Source of the DNA: Gardnerella vaginalis
GTDB taxonomy: Bacteria; Actinomycetota; Actinomycetes; Actinomycetales; Bifidobacteriaceae
NCBI RefSeq assembly: GCF_001563665.1
Contig: NZ_KQ961867.1
Span: 1-27,090, forward strand
DNA length: 27,090 nucleotides
Direction: 5' to 3'
Shown here piece by piece: positions 7,296 through 16,037 of the stretch. The notes beneath the pieces were generated by a model. The model saw only the letters and a list, made by a program, of their open reading frames with translations. It was not told the DNA's origin and made no database searches. Position 1 is the first letter of the stretch. Each line of letters starts with the position of its first letter. The position numbers and the translations under genes are program-made.

Positions 7296-7481
7296 GTGAG
7301 GTGTGGGAAATACTTACCTCACAGGAGCTTCAACTTTTTACGCATGTTTAAATGTTGTTGCTTGTAGTAGTAAAAGTTAGATTTTAGCTTACTTTAGTTT
7401 TATAAAGAGTTTGGATTAGGTGTAACTTTTTTAAACACCGTTTCGCTTTTTATTGTTCGTTAAGTATTTCCCACACCTCAC
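7296..7481. mobile_element. MITE-like 186-bp element with perfect 21-bp terminal inverted repeats
   Basis: Positions 7296-7316 and 7461-7481 are exact inverted copies of each other (the outer end reads GTGAGGTGTGGGAAATACTT). The AT-rich interior has no ORF but contains a smaller inverted pair (AACTTTTTAC near 7330 and GTAAAAGTT near 7370). Its right 50 bp (7432-7481) recur in inverted orientation at 27041-27090 with 46 of 50 identities, so this is a dispersed family. No target-site duplication is evident at the flanks (TTGTT on the left, TAGTA on the right). A non-autonomous transposable element is the likeliest reading; a dispersed hairpin repeat is the alternative. It sits 150 bp upstream of the Rpf-like gene. 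Confidence 0.6.
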
Positions 7482-7632
7482 TAGTACACAATCTATACTT
7501 AACTTACATTGTCGATAAACCTATAGGATTATTTACAAAGCCATCCTATTTACTGTTGATAAGAATAAATAATATCGCATTAACATAAATAATTAGTTAT
7601 AATGAAAGTCTGATTTCGGGAAGCGAGGTTGC

Positions 7633-9039
7633 ATGATACGTCGATGGACACCAAGACGTTTTGTTGTATTAAGACGCGCGAGAATAATTGCATGCGCACT
7701 AAGTATTGCAATTATTTGTACGGCGTTTTTTGCCTTCTCAACTAGAAAAGCAGTCGCAATTACAGTTAATGGCAAATCAAAAATTGTAACAACTTACGCA
7801 ATGAGCGCACAACGACTTCTCGAAGAACAAAACATAAAGATAAAAACACACGATCAAGTACTAACATCTTCTGGAGAAATACTCACAAATCACAGTACAG
7901 TTACTGTGCGAAGCGCATATCAGACTTCAGTTACAGTTAATGGCGTTACAATACCATTCTGGACAGTTGCAACAAGCGTAGATCAGCTTATTGGATTCTT
8001 TAAAGCAAACGAAAAAAGAGCTGTGAAGATCACAGTTAATCTTCGCAATATATACGACAAACTTTCAGGCGGATTATCGATCAATAAAGAAGGCCCTGTT
8101 ACAGTTATATGCGATGGAAAAACGCGAATTGCTCCAGACGGGAAACTTCCAGCAAGTTCTATTCTCGATTCACAAGGGATAGTTTTAGGAAAAGAAGATC
8201 GAGTAACAGTTGAAAATGATGGCAATAAAACAATTCTTAGAATATTGCGAGTTACTCACGGTCAAGAAAAACGCATTGTGCAAGTACCATTTACAACACA
8301 AACCATTAATGACAATAATCTTCCAGAAGGCACACGCATTGTGCAAAAAGCAGGAGTTAATGGCGAAAGAGAAGATGTTTATAACGTTACATACGTTGAC
8401 GGAAAGCCAGAATCTGCAACTCTTGTTTCTCAAACAGTTACTAAACCAGTTATTGATGAAGTAGTGGCTATTGGGCGTAAATCTGTGCAACAAAAACAAG
8501 ATAAACCAGAAATAAAGCACGAAAGTGACACGAATACAAAACCAAAGAATAATAAACAAAATAAATCTACAAAAGTAGCACCTTCACCGAAACCTAAATC
8601 TGACAAGAAACCAAAACCAAAGTCTGAAGAAAAACCAAAACCACCAGCTCCTGCACCGGCACCAGCTCCGGCACCTGCACCAGCACCAACTGATGACGAT
8701 ACAGATAGCATGGTTCACGCAACTCCAGAGCAAGCAAAACTGTACGCTAAAGCAGCATGCGCAGAATTTGGATGGGTCGGCGAAGAATGGGATGCTCTTG
8801 TATGGTTGTGGAATCGCGAATCACATTGGAGATGGAATGCTGAAAACCCAAGCTCTGGAGCATACGGAATCCCACAAGCACTACCAGCAAGTAAACTAGG
8901 AGATGTATCGCGTGGAGGCGGTCCTAATTGGCATGAAGATGCTGGAGTGCAAATCAATTGGGGATTAAATTACATAAAAAATCGTTACGGAAGCCCTACA
9001 GCAGCAGTCCAACATTCTCATGATGTCGGATGGTACTAA
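7633..9039 (+). CDS. Rpf-like lytic transglycosylase with DUF348 and G5 domains
   Basis: A 468-residue exported protein. It has an Arg-rich start and a signal-anchor (about 17-36, ARIIACALSIAIICTAFFAF), then two or three ubiquitin-like DUF348 repeats (about 42-200, AITVNGKSKIVTTYAMSAQRLL type). A G5 domain follows (about 205-290, from VPFTTQTINDNNLPEGTRIV), then a Lys/Pro linker ending in an (AP)n run. The C-terminal lysozyme-like domain (about 361-468) contains WLWNRESHWRWNA, with E396 the likely catalytic acid, then GAYGIPQALP and AGVQINWGLNYIKNRYGSP. DUF348-G5-transglycosylase is the order of actinobacterial resuscitation-promoting factors and bifidobacterial cell-wall lytic enzymes. It cleaves peptidoglycan glycan strands during growth. 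ATG 7633 follows GAGG at 7625-7628. It lies directly upstream of rsmA, as Rpf genes often do in actinobacteria. Confidence 0.9.
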   Translation: MIRRWTPRRFVVLRRARIIACALSIAIICTAFFAFSTRKAVAITVNGKSKIVTTYAMSAQRLLEEQNIKIKTHDQVLTSSGEILTNHSTVTVRSAYQTSVTVNGVTIPFWTVATSVDQLIGFFKANEKRAVKITVNLRNIYDKLSGGLSINKEGPVTVICDGKTRIAPDGKLPASSILDSQGIVLGKEDRVTVENDGNKTILRILRVTHGQEKRIVQVPFTTQTINDNNLPEGTRIVQKAGVNGEREDVYNVTYVDGKPESATLVSQTVTKPVIDEVVAIGRKSVQQKQDKPEIKHESDTNTKPKNNKQNKSTKVAPSPKPKSDKKPKPKSEEKPKPPAPAPAPAPAPAPAPTDDDTDSMVHATPEQAKLYAKAACAEFGWVGEEWDALVWLWNRESHWRWNAENPSSGAYGIPQALPASKLGDVSRGGGPNWHEDAGVQINWGLNYIKNRYGSPTAAVQHSHDVGWY

Positions 9040-9071
9040 ATCAAATTAAATCAACACAAAACTAGAAAACT

Positions 9072-9971
9072 TTGGATGGTACTAAAGTGACTAAATTAAA
9101 CAGCGACAACGATAGCTTTGGCGGAAAACTTCTTGGAGCAGCAGATATAAGAAGAATTGCAGCAGAAGAAGGTATTACGCCTAGTAAAAAATTTGGACAA
9201 AATTTCGTAATAGATCCTGGAACAGTACGAAAAATTGTAAACATTTCTGGAATTACAGAAAAAGATACAGTTCTAGAAGTAGGTCCTGGATTAGGCTCTC
9301 TTTCCTTAGCAATTTTAGAAACTGGAGCAAATCTTACAGCTATAGAAATTGATCCACCTCTAGCAAAACGACTGCCAAATACAGTATTAGAATTCATGCC
9401 ACAAGCATCTGAACGATTCAGTGTTGTATTGAAAGACGCTCTAAATATTACTAAACAGGATTTGCCTAGAATTGCGAGCGCAAAGAATTTTACTCTAGTA
9501 GCAAATCTACCTTATAACGTTGCTACGCCTATTATTTTAACGCTTTTAGAAAAATTTGATAATTTGCAAAACTTCGTAGTAATGGTTCAAAAAGAAGTTG
9601 CAGATAGGCTATGCGCGCATCCTGGTAATAAAGTCTATGGAACTCCAAGCGTAAAACTCGCTTGGTATGGGCATGCAGAGCGCTCTGGGATTATTGGAAG
9701 AAATGTTTTTTGGCCATCACCTAACGTTGATTCTGCATTAGTTTCTTTCACTAGGGATTGCGTAAGTAAAGGCGATGAAATTCAGCGCGCTGAAGTATTT
9801 TCTCTAGTCGATGCCGCATTCCAACAACGTAGAAAAACACTTAATGCAGCTCTAAAAAATCATGTTGAAAAATCCGCATTTGAAATTTCTAAAATAGACC
9901 CAACTCGAAGAGGTGAAACTCTTACATGCGAAGAATTTTTGGCATTAGCAAGAGCACAATATAACTTTTAA
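9072..9971 (+). CDS. rsmA: 16S rRNA (adenine1518-N6/adenine1519-N6)-dimethyltransferase
   Basis: RsmA/KsgA dimethylates two adjacent adenines in the 3'-terminal hairpin of 16S rRNA during 30S maturation, using S-adenosylmethionine. The family start signature KKFGQNFVID (40-49) is followed by the SAM-binding motif EVGPGLGSLS (69-78), the acidic IEID (91-94), the catalytic NLPYNVATP (145-153) and the C-terminal helical domain with AFQQRRKTLNAAL. Its 299 residues are normal for actinobacteria. The start is not ATG: TTG 9072 gives the longest frame, and GTG 9087 has a weak GGATGG 7 nt upstream. It begins 32 bp after the Rpf-like gene and is probably co-transcribed with it. The usual downstream actinobacterial partner ispE is absent; instead a 313-bp repeat-bearing gap follows. 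Confidence 0.95.
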   Translation: MDGTKVTKLNSDNDSFGGKLLGAADIRRIAAEEGITPSKKFGQNFVIDPGTVRKIVNISGITEKDTVLEVGPGLGSLSLAILETGANLTAIEIDPPLAKRLPNTVLEFMPQASERFSVVLKDALNITKQDLPRIASAKNFTLVANLPYNVATPIILTLLEKFDNLQNFVVMVQKEVADRLCAHPGNKVYGTPSVKLAWYGHAERSGIIGRNVFWPSPNVDSALVSFTRDCVSKGDEIQRAEVFSLVDAAFQQRRKTLNAALKNHVEKSAFEISKIDPTRRGETLTCEEFLALARAQYNF

Positions 9972-10284
9972 AATATTCTTATAACTTTTAAAAGCATTGT
10001 TTTTTAAGAAATTAAAAGCATTCTTTATAACTTTTAAAAGCATTAGCGAACTCTCGTATTCTAAAATTAAAAATTAAAAACAGTAAGAATAGTTAAGCAT
10101 TTAGCAAACTATAGATCTAGAACGCCTTTAGGTCATACATAGTCAGTAAAATGCGTGTAAAGTAATACTTCGCGCCTAATTTCAAAATACCTGGTATGCT
10201 ATTTGAAAAAATTAGAATACGGTGAATTTAAGGATTTTAGGCGTAATCGCAACAAGTTAAGTGTATGGATAGATTTGGAGTATC
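9972..10284. repeat. Intergenic spacer with 20-bp direct repeats and a candidate promoter
   Basis: A 20-nt sequence (TTATAACTTTTAAAAGCATT) occurs exactly at 9979-9998 and 10025-10044. A related copy overlaps the last codons and stop of rsmA (9959-9977). Further on, TGGTATGCT (10192-10200) resembles an extended -10 element for the LytR_C gene, without a clear -35. CGCCTAA (10173-10179) and TTAGGCG (10237-10243) form a 7-bp inverted pair. No ORF is credible in this gap. Confidence 0.6.
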
Positions 10285-10911
10285 ATGGCGCAAGAATACG
10301 ATGAGCGCACCGCTCGCAAAGAGTTCATGTATCAAAAGACTAAATCCATATTACTTACTGTTGGAATTGCACTAGTGGTTGCAACTTTGTTATCTTTCAT
10401 GATCCAATTCCATGTTTTTGGATTAAATTCTCCAAAAACTAAAAAAGATAACAATAATTACGGAATAGTTGCCCCATGCCCTATAAAAGATAAAGACGGC
10501 GATAAAATATCGTATCTTGATGCGCGCACTGTTTCTATTCGAATCTTGAATGGAACTAAATTCAGAGGTTTTGCTAACGCTGTAGGCGAGGCTTTGAGAA
10601 TTCGCGGATTTAATTTAATTGAAGTCGGAAACAATAAAACACAGGGCGTTAAGCGTACAACTATTTATTTTGGCAAAAAATCAATAAATTCTGCTTATAC
10701 ACTAAGCTCTCACTTCGATGAAGTAGCTTTGCAAATGGACGATCGCAAAGACAATCTGGTTGATATAGTTCTTGGAACAGATTTTAGAAATTTGCGACCA
10801 AAAACAGATGTTCCTGCTTCTGGAGCAGAAATCACTCCTATTAAAAATTGTCAGGATGCTAATAATATAAAGAATCTTCCTAAAGCTGAAAAGCACAAAG
10901 AAGTAAAATAA
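10285..10911 (+). CDS. LytR C-terminal domain-containing membrane protein
   Basis: A 208-residue protein with a charged cytoplasmic N-terminus (about 1-20), one membrane span (about 23-47, ILLTVGIALVVATLLSFMIQ) and an extracytoplasmic domain. The segment from about 80 to 168 (VSIRILNGTKFRGFANAVGEALRIRGFNLIEVGN, then IVLGTDF) matches the LytR_C fold. That fold follows the phosphotransferase domain in some LytR-CpsA-Psr enzymes and also occurs alone on membrane proteins of actinobacteria. No LCP catalytic domain is present, so a cell-envelope accessory role is inferred. A ribosome site (TTTGGAG, ending at 10280) precedes ATG 10285 by 4 nt. It converges with pcnA across a 147-bp repeat-containing gap. 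Confidence 0.85.
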   Translation: MAQEYDERTARKEFMYQKTKSILLTVGIALVVATLLSFMIQFHVFGLNSPKTKKDNNNYGIVAPCPIKDKDGDKISYLDARTVSIRILNGTKFRGFANAVGEALRIRGFNLIEVGNNKTQGVKRTTIYFGKKSINSAYTLSSHFDEVALQMDDRKDNLVDIVLGTDFRNLRPKTDVPASGAEITPIKNCQDANNIKNLPKAEKHKEVK

Positions 10912-10930
10912 TTTACATTATTTTCCATCT

Positions 10931-11030
10931 CAAACTAACTACGCTTACCTGGCAATCAAGCTAACCTGGCTAACCAATCTAAGAAAGCTAATCAGGCTTA
11001 CCACGCTATGAAAGCTAACCAGGCTTAAAC
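10931..11030. repeat. 27-bp-period tandem repeat between convergent genes
   Basis: Units beginning AAGCTAA(C/T)C(T/A)GGCT start at 10958, 10985 and 11012, exactly 27 bp apart. A degenerate partial unit precedes them (around 10941-10953, ACGCTTACCTGGC). They fill most of the gap between the LytR_C gene and pcnA. Alternating CCTGG and CCAGG cores could allow limited base pairing between units. I see no classical terminator here. Confidence 0.7.
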
Positions 11031-11058
11031 TACAACGCAATTGAATTTCTTTTAGATA

Positions 11059-12510
11059 CTATTTGGAAGAAACTTTGCAATATTCGTTTTCATACCAACG
11101 CATCAACTCTGCTACAGCTTCATCATGCTCAACTGGACCATAATCCAAACGATAATTAAGCATATGCTTATAAGCTGCTCCTACTACAGGCCCAGGCTTT
11201 ACATTAAGCAAATCCATAATTTCATTTCCATCCAAATCTGGACGAATAGCATTCAAATCTTCCTGCTTCTTAAGCTCCTTTACTCGCTCTTCCATCTCAT
11301 CCATAGCATGTTCAAACATTAAGGATTTACGGCGATTCTGCGTAGTAGCATCAGCTCTTGTTAAACGATTCAATCTCTCATATAAATGACCTGAATCTTT
11401 AACATATCGCCTTACTGCAGAATCCGTCCAAGGCTCATCTACGTAACCATGGAATCGCAAATGAAGATTCACTAATTCGCTAACATCCTCAATAAGACGG
11501 TGATCGCAATGTAAAGCTTTAAGTCTTTTAGCAGTCATTTTTGCGCCAACAACATCATGATGGTGGAAACTCACTTTCCCACCCTCTTCAAACTTACGCG
11601 TACGCGGCTTACCAATATCGTGTAAAAGAGCAGCCAGACGAAGAGTCAAATCAGGAGCAGGCACAGCGCCGTTTTCATCTGTTTCTAAAGCAATCGCACG
11701 CTCAAGAACCATCATCGTATGTTCAAAAACATCCTTATGGCGATGATGCTCATCTATTTCTAAACGCAATGCTGGAATTTCAGGCAAAACGTATTGCGCA
11801 AGCCCAGAATCAACAAGAGCTTCTACGCCTTTACGAGGACGTTCAGAAAGCAACATTTTTTGAAGCTCATCTCTAATGCGTTCTGCAGAAACAATATTCA
11901 AACGACTTGACATATCTGAAATCGCTTCAGCCGTTCGCGCTTCAATAGTAAAACCAAGTTGCGCTACAAATCTCACTGCACGCATCATGCGAAGAGGATC
12001 ATCGTCAAAAGACTGACGCGGATCTACAGGAGTACGTAAAACACCTTTTGCTAAATCATTTGCGCCTGCAAAAGGATCTACAAATTCCATATCTGGAACT
12101 CTTAATGCCATTGCATTTACAGTAAAATCTCTACGAGAAAGATCGCCTTCTAAAGTATCTCCGTATTGAACTTCCGGCTTACGAGAATCAGGATTATAAA
12201 CGTCTGAACGATACGTTGTAACTTCAACTTTTACCTCTGTGCCATCTTTTCGACGTCTAACAGCTCCTAAAGTGCCAAACTTCCTACCCATATCCCAAAA
12301 TCCGTCATGTCCCCAATGACGCAAAATCGGCTCAAATTCTTCCGGCTTGGCAGAAGTGCAAAAATCAAGATCATGCGAAGTCCTATGCAATAACATGTCT
12401 CGCACTGGTCCACCTACTAACGCAAGCTCATAATTGCGCTCAGCAAACAAACGTCCCAATTCTATGGCTTCAGGCCAAACTTCAAAATTTCCAGACACTC
12501 TACGCGACAC
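11059..12510 (-). CDS. pcnA: CCA tRNA nucleotidyltransferase (class II, with HD domain)
   Basis: A 483-residue enzyme that adds or repairs the 3' CCA of tRNAs from CTP and ATP. The head domain has LVGGPVRDMLL (31-41) and the metal-binding DLD (47-49), then RRDFTVNAMAL, and DDPLRMMRAVRFVAQLGF with RIRDELQKML in the neck. An HD phosphohydrolase-type domain follows (EHHRHKDVFEHTM, LAALLHDIGKP, and HHHDVVGAKM). The tRNA-Thr gene in this window lacks encoded CCA, so the enzyme should be essential. The start is GTG (12508-12510), directly abutting GAAAGG. A second GTG at residue 5 gives a spacing of 12 nt, so the true start is uncertain by four codons. It is divergent from the NUDIX gene with only 46 bp between, so their promoters must overlap. 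pcnA next to NUDIX and murJ is the standard actinobacterial arrangement. Confidence 0.95.
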   Translation of the reverse strand: MSRRVSGNFEVWPEAIELGRLFAERNYELALVGGPVRDMLLHRTSHDLDFCTSAKPEEFEPILRHWGHDGFWDMGRKFGTLGAVRRRKDGTEVKVEVTTYRSDVYNPDSRKPEVQYGDTLEGDLSRRDFTVNAMALRVPDMEFVDPFAGANDLAKGVLRTPVDPRQSFDDDPLRMMRAVRFVAQLGFTIEARTAEAISDMSSRLNIVSAERIRDELQKMLLSERPRKGVEALVDSGLAQYVLPEIPALRLEIDEHHRHKDVFEHTMMVLERAIALETDENGAVPAPDLTLRLAALLHDIGKPRTRKFEEGGKVSFHHHDVVGAKMTAKRLKALHCDHRLIEDVSELVNLHLRFHGYVDEPWTDSAVRRYVKDSGHLYERLNRLTRADATTQNRRKSLMFEHAMDEMEERVKELKKQEDLNAIRPDLDGNEIMDLLNVKPGPVVGAAYKHMLNYRLDYGPVEHDEAVAELMRWYENEYCKVSSK

Positions 12511-12556
12511 CCTTTCAGCGTAACAACAAACCTATTTCCAGCATACAGTTACCCCA

Positions 12557-13363
12557 ATGCACAGCGGATTGAGTATGGTGGATTGTATGGTTACTCCCGA
12601 AGACTTAAGACGCATGCTCGCCAGAGCTTCGAATAACCATACCCAAACACGTGCTAAAGCATCTATAACCCCACTCGATTTAGCTAAGAGAATATCATCT
12701 CATAAACAAAAAATCACAAGCGAAGAATCCTCTATTTTCATTGATATACCTGTATTTTCGTCAGGTGAAGACGTTGAAGAAAACGTAATTCACATAGAAG
12801 AATCTTTCATCAATGAGCAGATTTCTTTTGCACCTTCTCCTGCAATAATGCCACAGCGTAGAAATGCAGAAGTGCCAAAAACTTTCGCTTCTTTAGACAC
12901 ACAGGATTTGCCAATAGTACGCGAATATTCTGCTGGAGGACTTGTTTTTGACTCGCTCGGGCGTGTCGCAATTATTGCTAGACATTCACGTAGTGGACAC
13001 CTGGAATGGTGCTTACCAAAAGGACATATAGAAAAAGGCGAAACACCACAACAGACTGCCGTAAGAGAAATACACGAAGAAACAGGCATATTAGGTGAAA
13101 TTGTGGAATCAATCGCAACTATTGATTATTGGTTTACAGGCACAAGCCAACGAGTGCATAAATTAGTTCACCATTTTGCTTTAAGATATTTAAGCGGCGA
13201 AATATCAGTGTTAGGAGATCCCGATCATGAAGCTGAAGAAGCTCGTTGGGTTGATTTTTCCGAGCTTAATAATATTCTTAGTTATCCTAACGAACGCAAA
13301 ATAGCGTGGCTGTATGCTAGAAAGTCAAACAGGCGGTCTAACAGATATGAAAATTGCGAATAA
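12557..13363 (+). CDS. NUDIX hydrolase
   Basis: A 268-residue protein (258 if it starts at the third ATG). The NUDIX domain occupies about residues 118-260, with a complete NUDIX box GHIEKGETPQQTAVREIHEETGI (G-x5-E-x7-REUxEExGU) that binds the catalytic metals. LEWCLPKGH and ARWVDFSEL flank it. It is expected to hydrolyse a nucleoside diphosphate linked to another group; the substrate cannot be read from sequence. The N-terminal 115 residues are a low-conservation extension. Start options: ATG 12557 gives the longest frame, while ATG 12587 (MVTPEDLRRML) has GGTGGA 5 nt upstream and looks better. It is the first gene of the run leading to murJ, in the same position as Rv3908 in mycobacteria. 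Confidence 0.92.
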   Translation: MHSGLSMVDCMVTPEDLRRMLARASNNHTQTRAKASITPLDLAKRISSHKQKITSEESSIFIDIPVFSSGEDVEENVIHIEESFINEQISFAPSPAIMPQRRNAEVPKTFASLDTQDLPIVREYSAGGLVFDSLGRVAIIARHSRSGHLEWCLPKGHIEKGETPQQTAVREIHEETGILGEIVESIATIDYWFTGTSQRVHKLVHHFALRYLSGEISVLGDPDHEAEEARWVDFSELNNILSYPNERKIAWLYARKSNRRSNRYENCE

Positions 13364-16037
13364 TAAAACAACTTCACTTAAACGTTTTTACAATAATGCG
13401 TGCATAGTGATTTTGTGTTTCGCATTATGCATAGCATGTGTTGCAAGCTCACTATTCTTCAGTTTTGACTCCTCAAACGTTGCTAAAGCTGAAGAATTAC
13501 ATAAAAAACATTTAATAGCAAATCCAAAAAGACACGCTTATAAACACGTTAATCCTCTTAGCAAAGGTCTTTCTTTAAAAATAACTGATTCTACTGCAAT
13601 AGTTACAGATAAAAGCGGATATCATTTATCAATATCTATAAACACCGCTAAAAATCAAACACTTCCGGAAGGAACTATAAGCGTATTCGTAAATCCTTAT
13701 TACACTTTCACGTCTAGAACAGATATACAAAAATGGGCAGAAGGAGAATCACACATACCCACACGGCAATTACTTGGAAAATCGCAAGTAGATACCATGG
13801 CTGCTAAAAGTAATCGAATTGTTAACGTAGATGTTCCCTCAGACTCGCCTAATCTTGCAACCATAAAACAATGGGGTCCAAAACCTTTATTAGTTTTATA
13901 CACTTCAACAGACGAAAGCCATATCATTTCTGTGCAAACTTTCTTAACTCGTTCTAACGATGGTCTTTCTAATACCAATACTCCTCCTATCGGCATGACT
14001 GCTATTATGCCAATACTTGCAAATCCTGATTCTTGGAAAACAACTATTGACACTCAACAGTCAGACGAAATTGTAAATAATAATCGTCCTAATAATGCAC
14101 AAAATGATCCAAAAAATAATCCAAAAAATAGTAGTAAAACTAATTCACAACATTCTGGGGAAAACAGCAACGATCACGAAAAAACCGGCGATTCCGCAGC
14201 TCAAGCAAATAATTCGAATAATTCAAATAACACAAATAACTCAAATAACACAAAAAAACTTAATAAGAAAAATACGTTAAAAAAAGAAAAAATTATTAGC
14301 TTCCCATATAACATACGCGCGAAAGTATCGCTGAATAACAACGAACTAAATCGCATTACTAAACAAGTTGATCTTGCAGAAAAACATAATCTTTTGCAAA
14401 CTATAGCTGACCCTTACACGCTAAAAGCAGCAAGAATACTTTATAGGCCTAGTGCGTTCATGCAAAAAGCAGGTTTTGATATAAGTTCTTATGCAGATGA
14501 TTCTAATTTTGAACTTTATAAATCTGCTGGAATCACTCCAAATGAATGGTCACTCAAAGAAACTTGTTCAATATATTCATCGTTAGAACCTTCACAAAAA
14601 CTTTCTCAAAATGACAGCGAGTGCGTAAACGGAAAAACTCCTGTATTCGCATGGCAAACGAATGGCAAGTGGACTCTTAACGCGCTCGTACAAGCTAAAA
14701 ATAGCGGATACAACACTGTTATTGCAACACACGGATTCGATCCTAATGCAAATCGTTTTGCAACAAATACAGGCGTGTATAACATACAAACAAATTCTGG
14801 AGAAATCAACGTTCTTGCTTCTCAAAATGTATTAACACACTTAGCTAATGGGCAAGCTAGTAGCGATTATGCATCAGCAGAATCCACTGAAGCAGGACGC
14901 ATAAGTAGATTAGTTGCGCAAAGTGCTTTTTATCAAATGGAGCAACCGTATGCTTCTAGAAATCTTCTTATAACTTTTGCAACAAATACAAGCGCAAAAT
15001 CAATCGACAATGTGATGAACGCTCTCGAAAAATCGCCTTGGATTGATCTAAAAAATCTTCAATCATTAACTTCATCTGAACCTTTTAATAACGAAAATTC
15101 AAGAAAGGTTATTCCACTCAATAGCGGTCTAAGCAGCGAGAGTGCAAAATCAAGAAATGATAAATTACGCGAATTAGCAAAATCTCGAGAGAATTTAATA
15201 AGTTTTACGAATGACATTTTAGATAATAATGCAATTCAAAAAGAAAAAAGTGATGCTGGAGATGCTCAATCTTTAGCAAAACAGCATGCAAAAATGGGTG
15301 CTCTGAGCAAAACAAGTAACTCAAAAATATGGAGCAAAAAGCTTATTGATATTTTCGATTCGATGGCATTCAAAGAAATACTCCATTATGACGGAAAACC
15401 GTATTTTGACGCAAAAACACATTCGTCTTCATTCAGTTCAATAGCAAATCAAAGCAACGAAGAAAAAACCAACTCAACACAAGCTAACGAAGAAAAAACT
15501 AACACAGAAAAAACTAACGAACCAAAATCAAACGCTTCTCAAAGCAAAAACAAAAAAACACAACAACCTACAAACAATGCGAGCGCAACACAAAAATTCA
15601 CAACTCAAACTCTCGTAAATAGCTTATTATCTGGAATTCGCATAGTTCCTCCGCCACACATAACAGTATTTAGCGAAACAGCATCCTTGCCTGTAACAAT
15701 CAGCAACGCACATCCATACCCTATTCGCGTATATCTCACTGCAACAACTAAATCTATGGAAATTGTTTTGGGTAGAACACAAATAGTGAGCATTCCAGCA
15801 GACAGTGAAATTCAAGTGACTTTACCTGTACGCGTTACTACATCAGCACAAGTAAAGGCTTTGTTTAGGTTAGAAGATAGGCAACATCACACTTTTTCAA
15901 CAACTAACTCAACTACTATTACTAGCACACTGCAAATTAGCGATAAAAGCGGTACGATTATCATAATATTTGCTTTCGCTCTCGGCATATGGGGGCTTTA
16001 CAGACAATTCCATCGTAAAAAGGATCCAGACGAATGA
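13347..16037 (+). CDS. DUF6049 family membrane-anchored exported protein
   Basis: 896 residues from ATG 13347 (an in-frame upstream codon at 13314 adds 11 residues deep inside the NUDIX gene and is unlikely). Lys/Arg-rich start and signal peptide (about 14-42, ending near ASSLFFSFDSSNVAKA). It then has a long extracytoplasmic part with two Asn/Ser/Lys/Thr-rich linkers (around 14070-14285 and 15440-15600 in DNA terms), and near the C-terminus a segment (ISNAHPYPIRVYLTATTKSM, VTLPVRVTTSAQV) that looks like an Ig/NEAR-type beta domain. A final TM helix (GTIIIIFAFALGIWGLY) is followed by a basic tail. Its position between NUDIX and murJ is that of the DUF6049 proteins (Rv3909 in mycobacteria), thought to belong to cell-envelope assembly. 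It overlaps NUDIX by 17 bp and murJ by 4 bp, so translation is coupled. Confidence 0.85.
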   Translation: MKIANNKTTSLKRFYNNACIVILCFALCIACVASSLFFSFDSSNVAKAEELHKKHLIANPKRHAYKHVNPLSKGLSLKITDSTAIVTDKSGYHLSISINTAKNQTLPEGTISVFVNPYYTFTSRTDIQKWAEGESHIPTRQLLGKSQVDTMAAKSNRIVNVDVPSDSPNLATIKQWGPKPLLVLYTSTDESHIISVQTFLTRSNDGLSNTNTPPIGMTAIMPILANPDSWKTTIDTQQSDEIVNNNRPNNAQNDPKNNPKNSSKTNSQHSGENSNDHEKTGDSAAQANNSNNSNNTNNSNNTKKLNKKNTLKKEKIISFPYNIRAKVSLNNNELNRITKQVDLAEKHNLLQTIADPYTLKAARILYRPSAFMQKAGFDISSYADDSNFELYKSAGITPNEWSLKETCSIYSSLEPSQKLSQNDSECVNGKTPVFAWQTNGKWTLNALVQAKNSGYNTVIATHGFDPNANRFATNTGVYNIQTNSGEINVLASQNVLTHLANGQASSDYASAESTEAGRISRLVAQSAFYQMEQPYASRNLLITFATNTSAKSIDNVMNALEKSPWIDLKNLQSLTSSEPFNNENSRKVIPLNSGLSSESAKSRNDKLRELAKSRENLISFTNDILDNNAIQKEKSDAGDAQSLAKQHAKMGALSKTSNSKIWSKKLIDIFDSMAFKEILHYDGKPYFDAKTHSSSFSSIANQSNEEKTNSTQANEEKTNTEKTNEPKSNASQSKNKKTQQPTNNASATQKFTTQTLVNSLLSGIRIVPPPHITVFSETASLPVTISNAHPYPIRVYLTATTKSMEIVLGRTQIVSIPADSEIQVTLPVRVTTSAQVKALFRLEDRQHHTFSTTNSTTITSTLQISDKSGTIIIIFAFALGIWGLYRQFHRKKDPDE

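Noticed and set aside
8430..8711. Minus-strand ORF of 93 residues with a Gly-Ala repeat
   Set aside because: It is the antisense shadow of the Lys/Pro and Ala-Pro linker in the Rpf-like gene; it has no ribosome site and no independent support.
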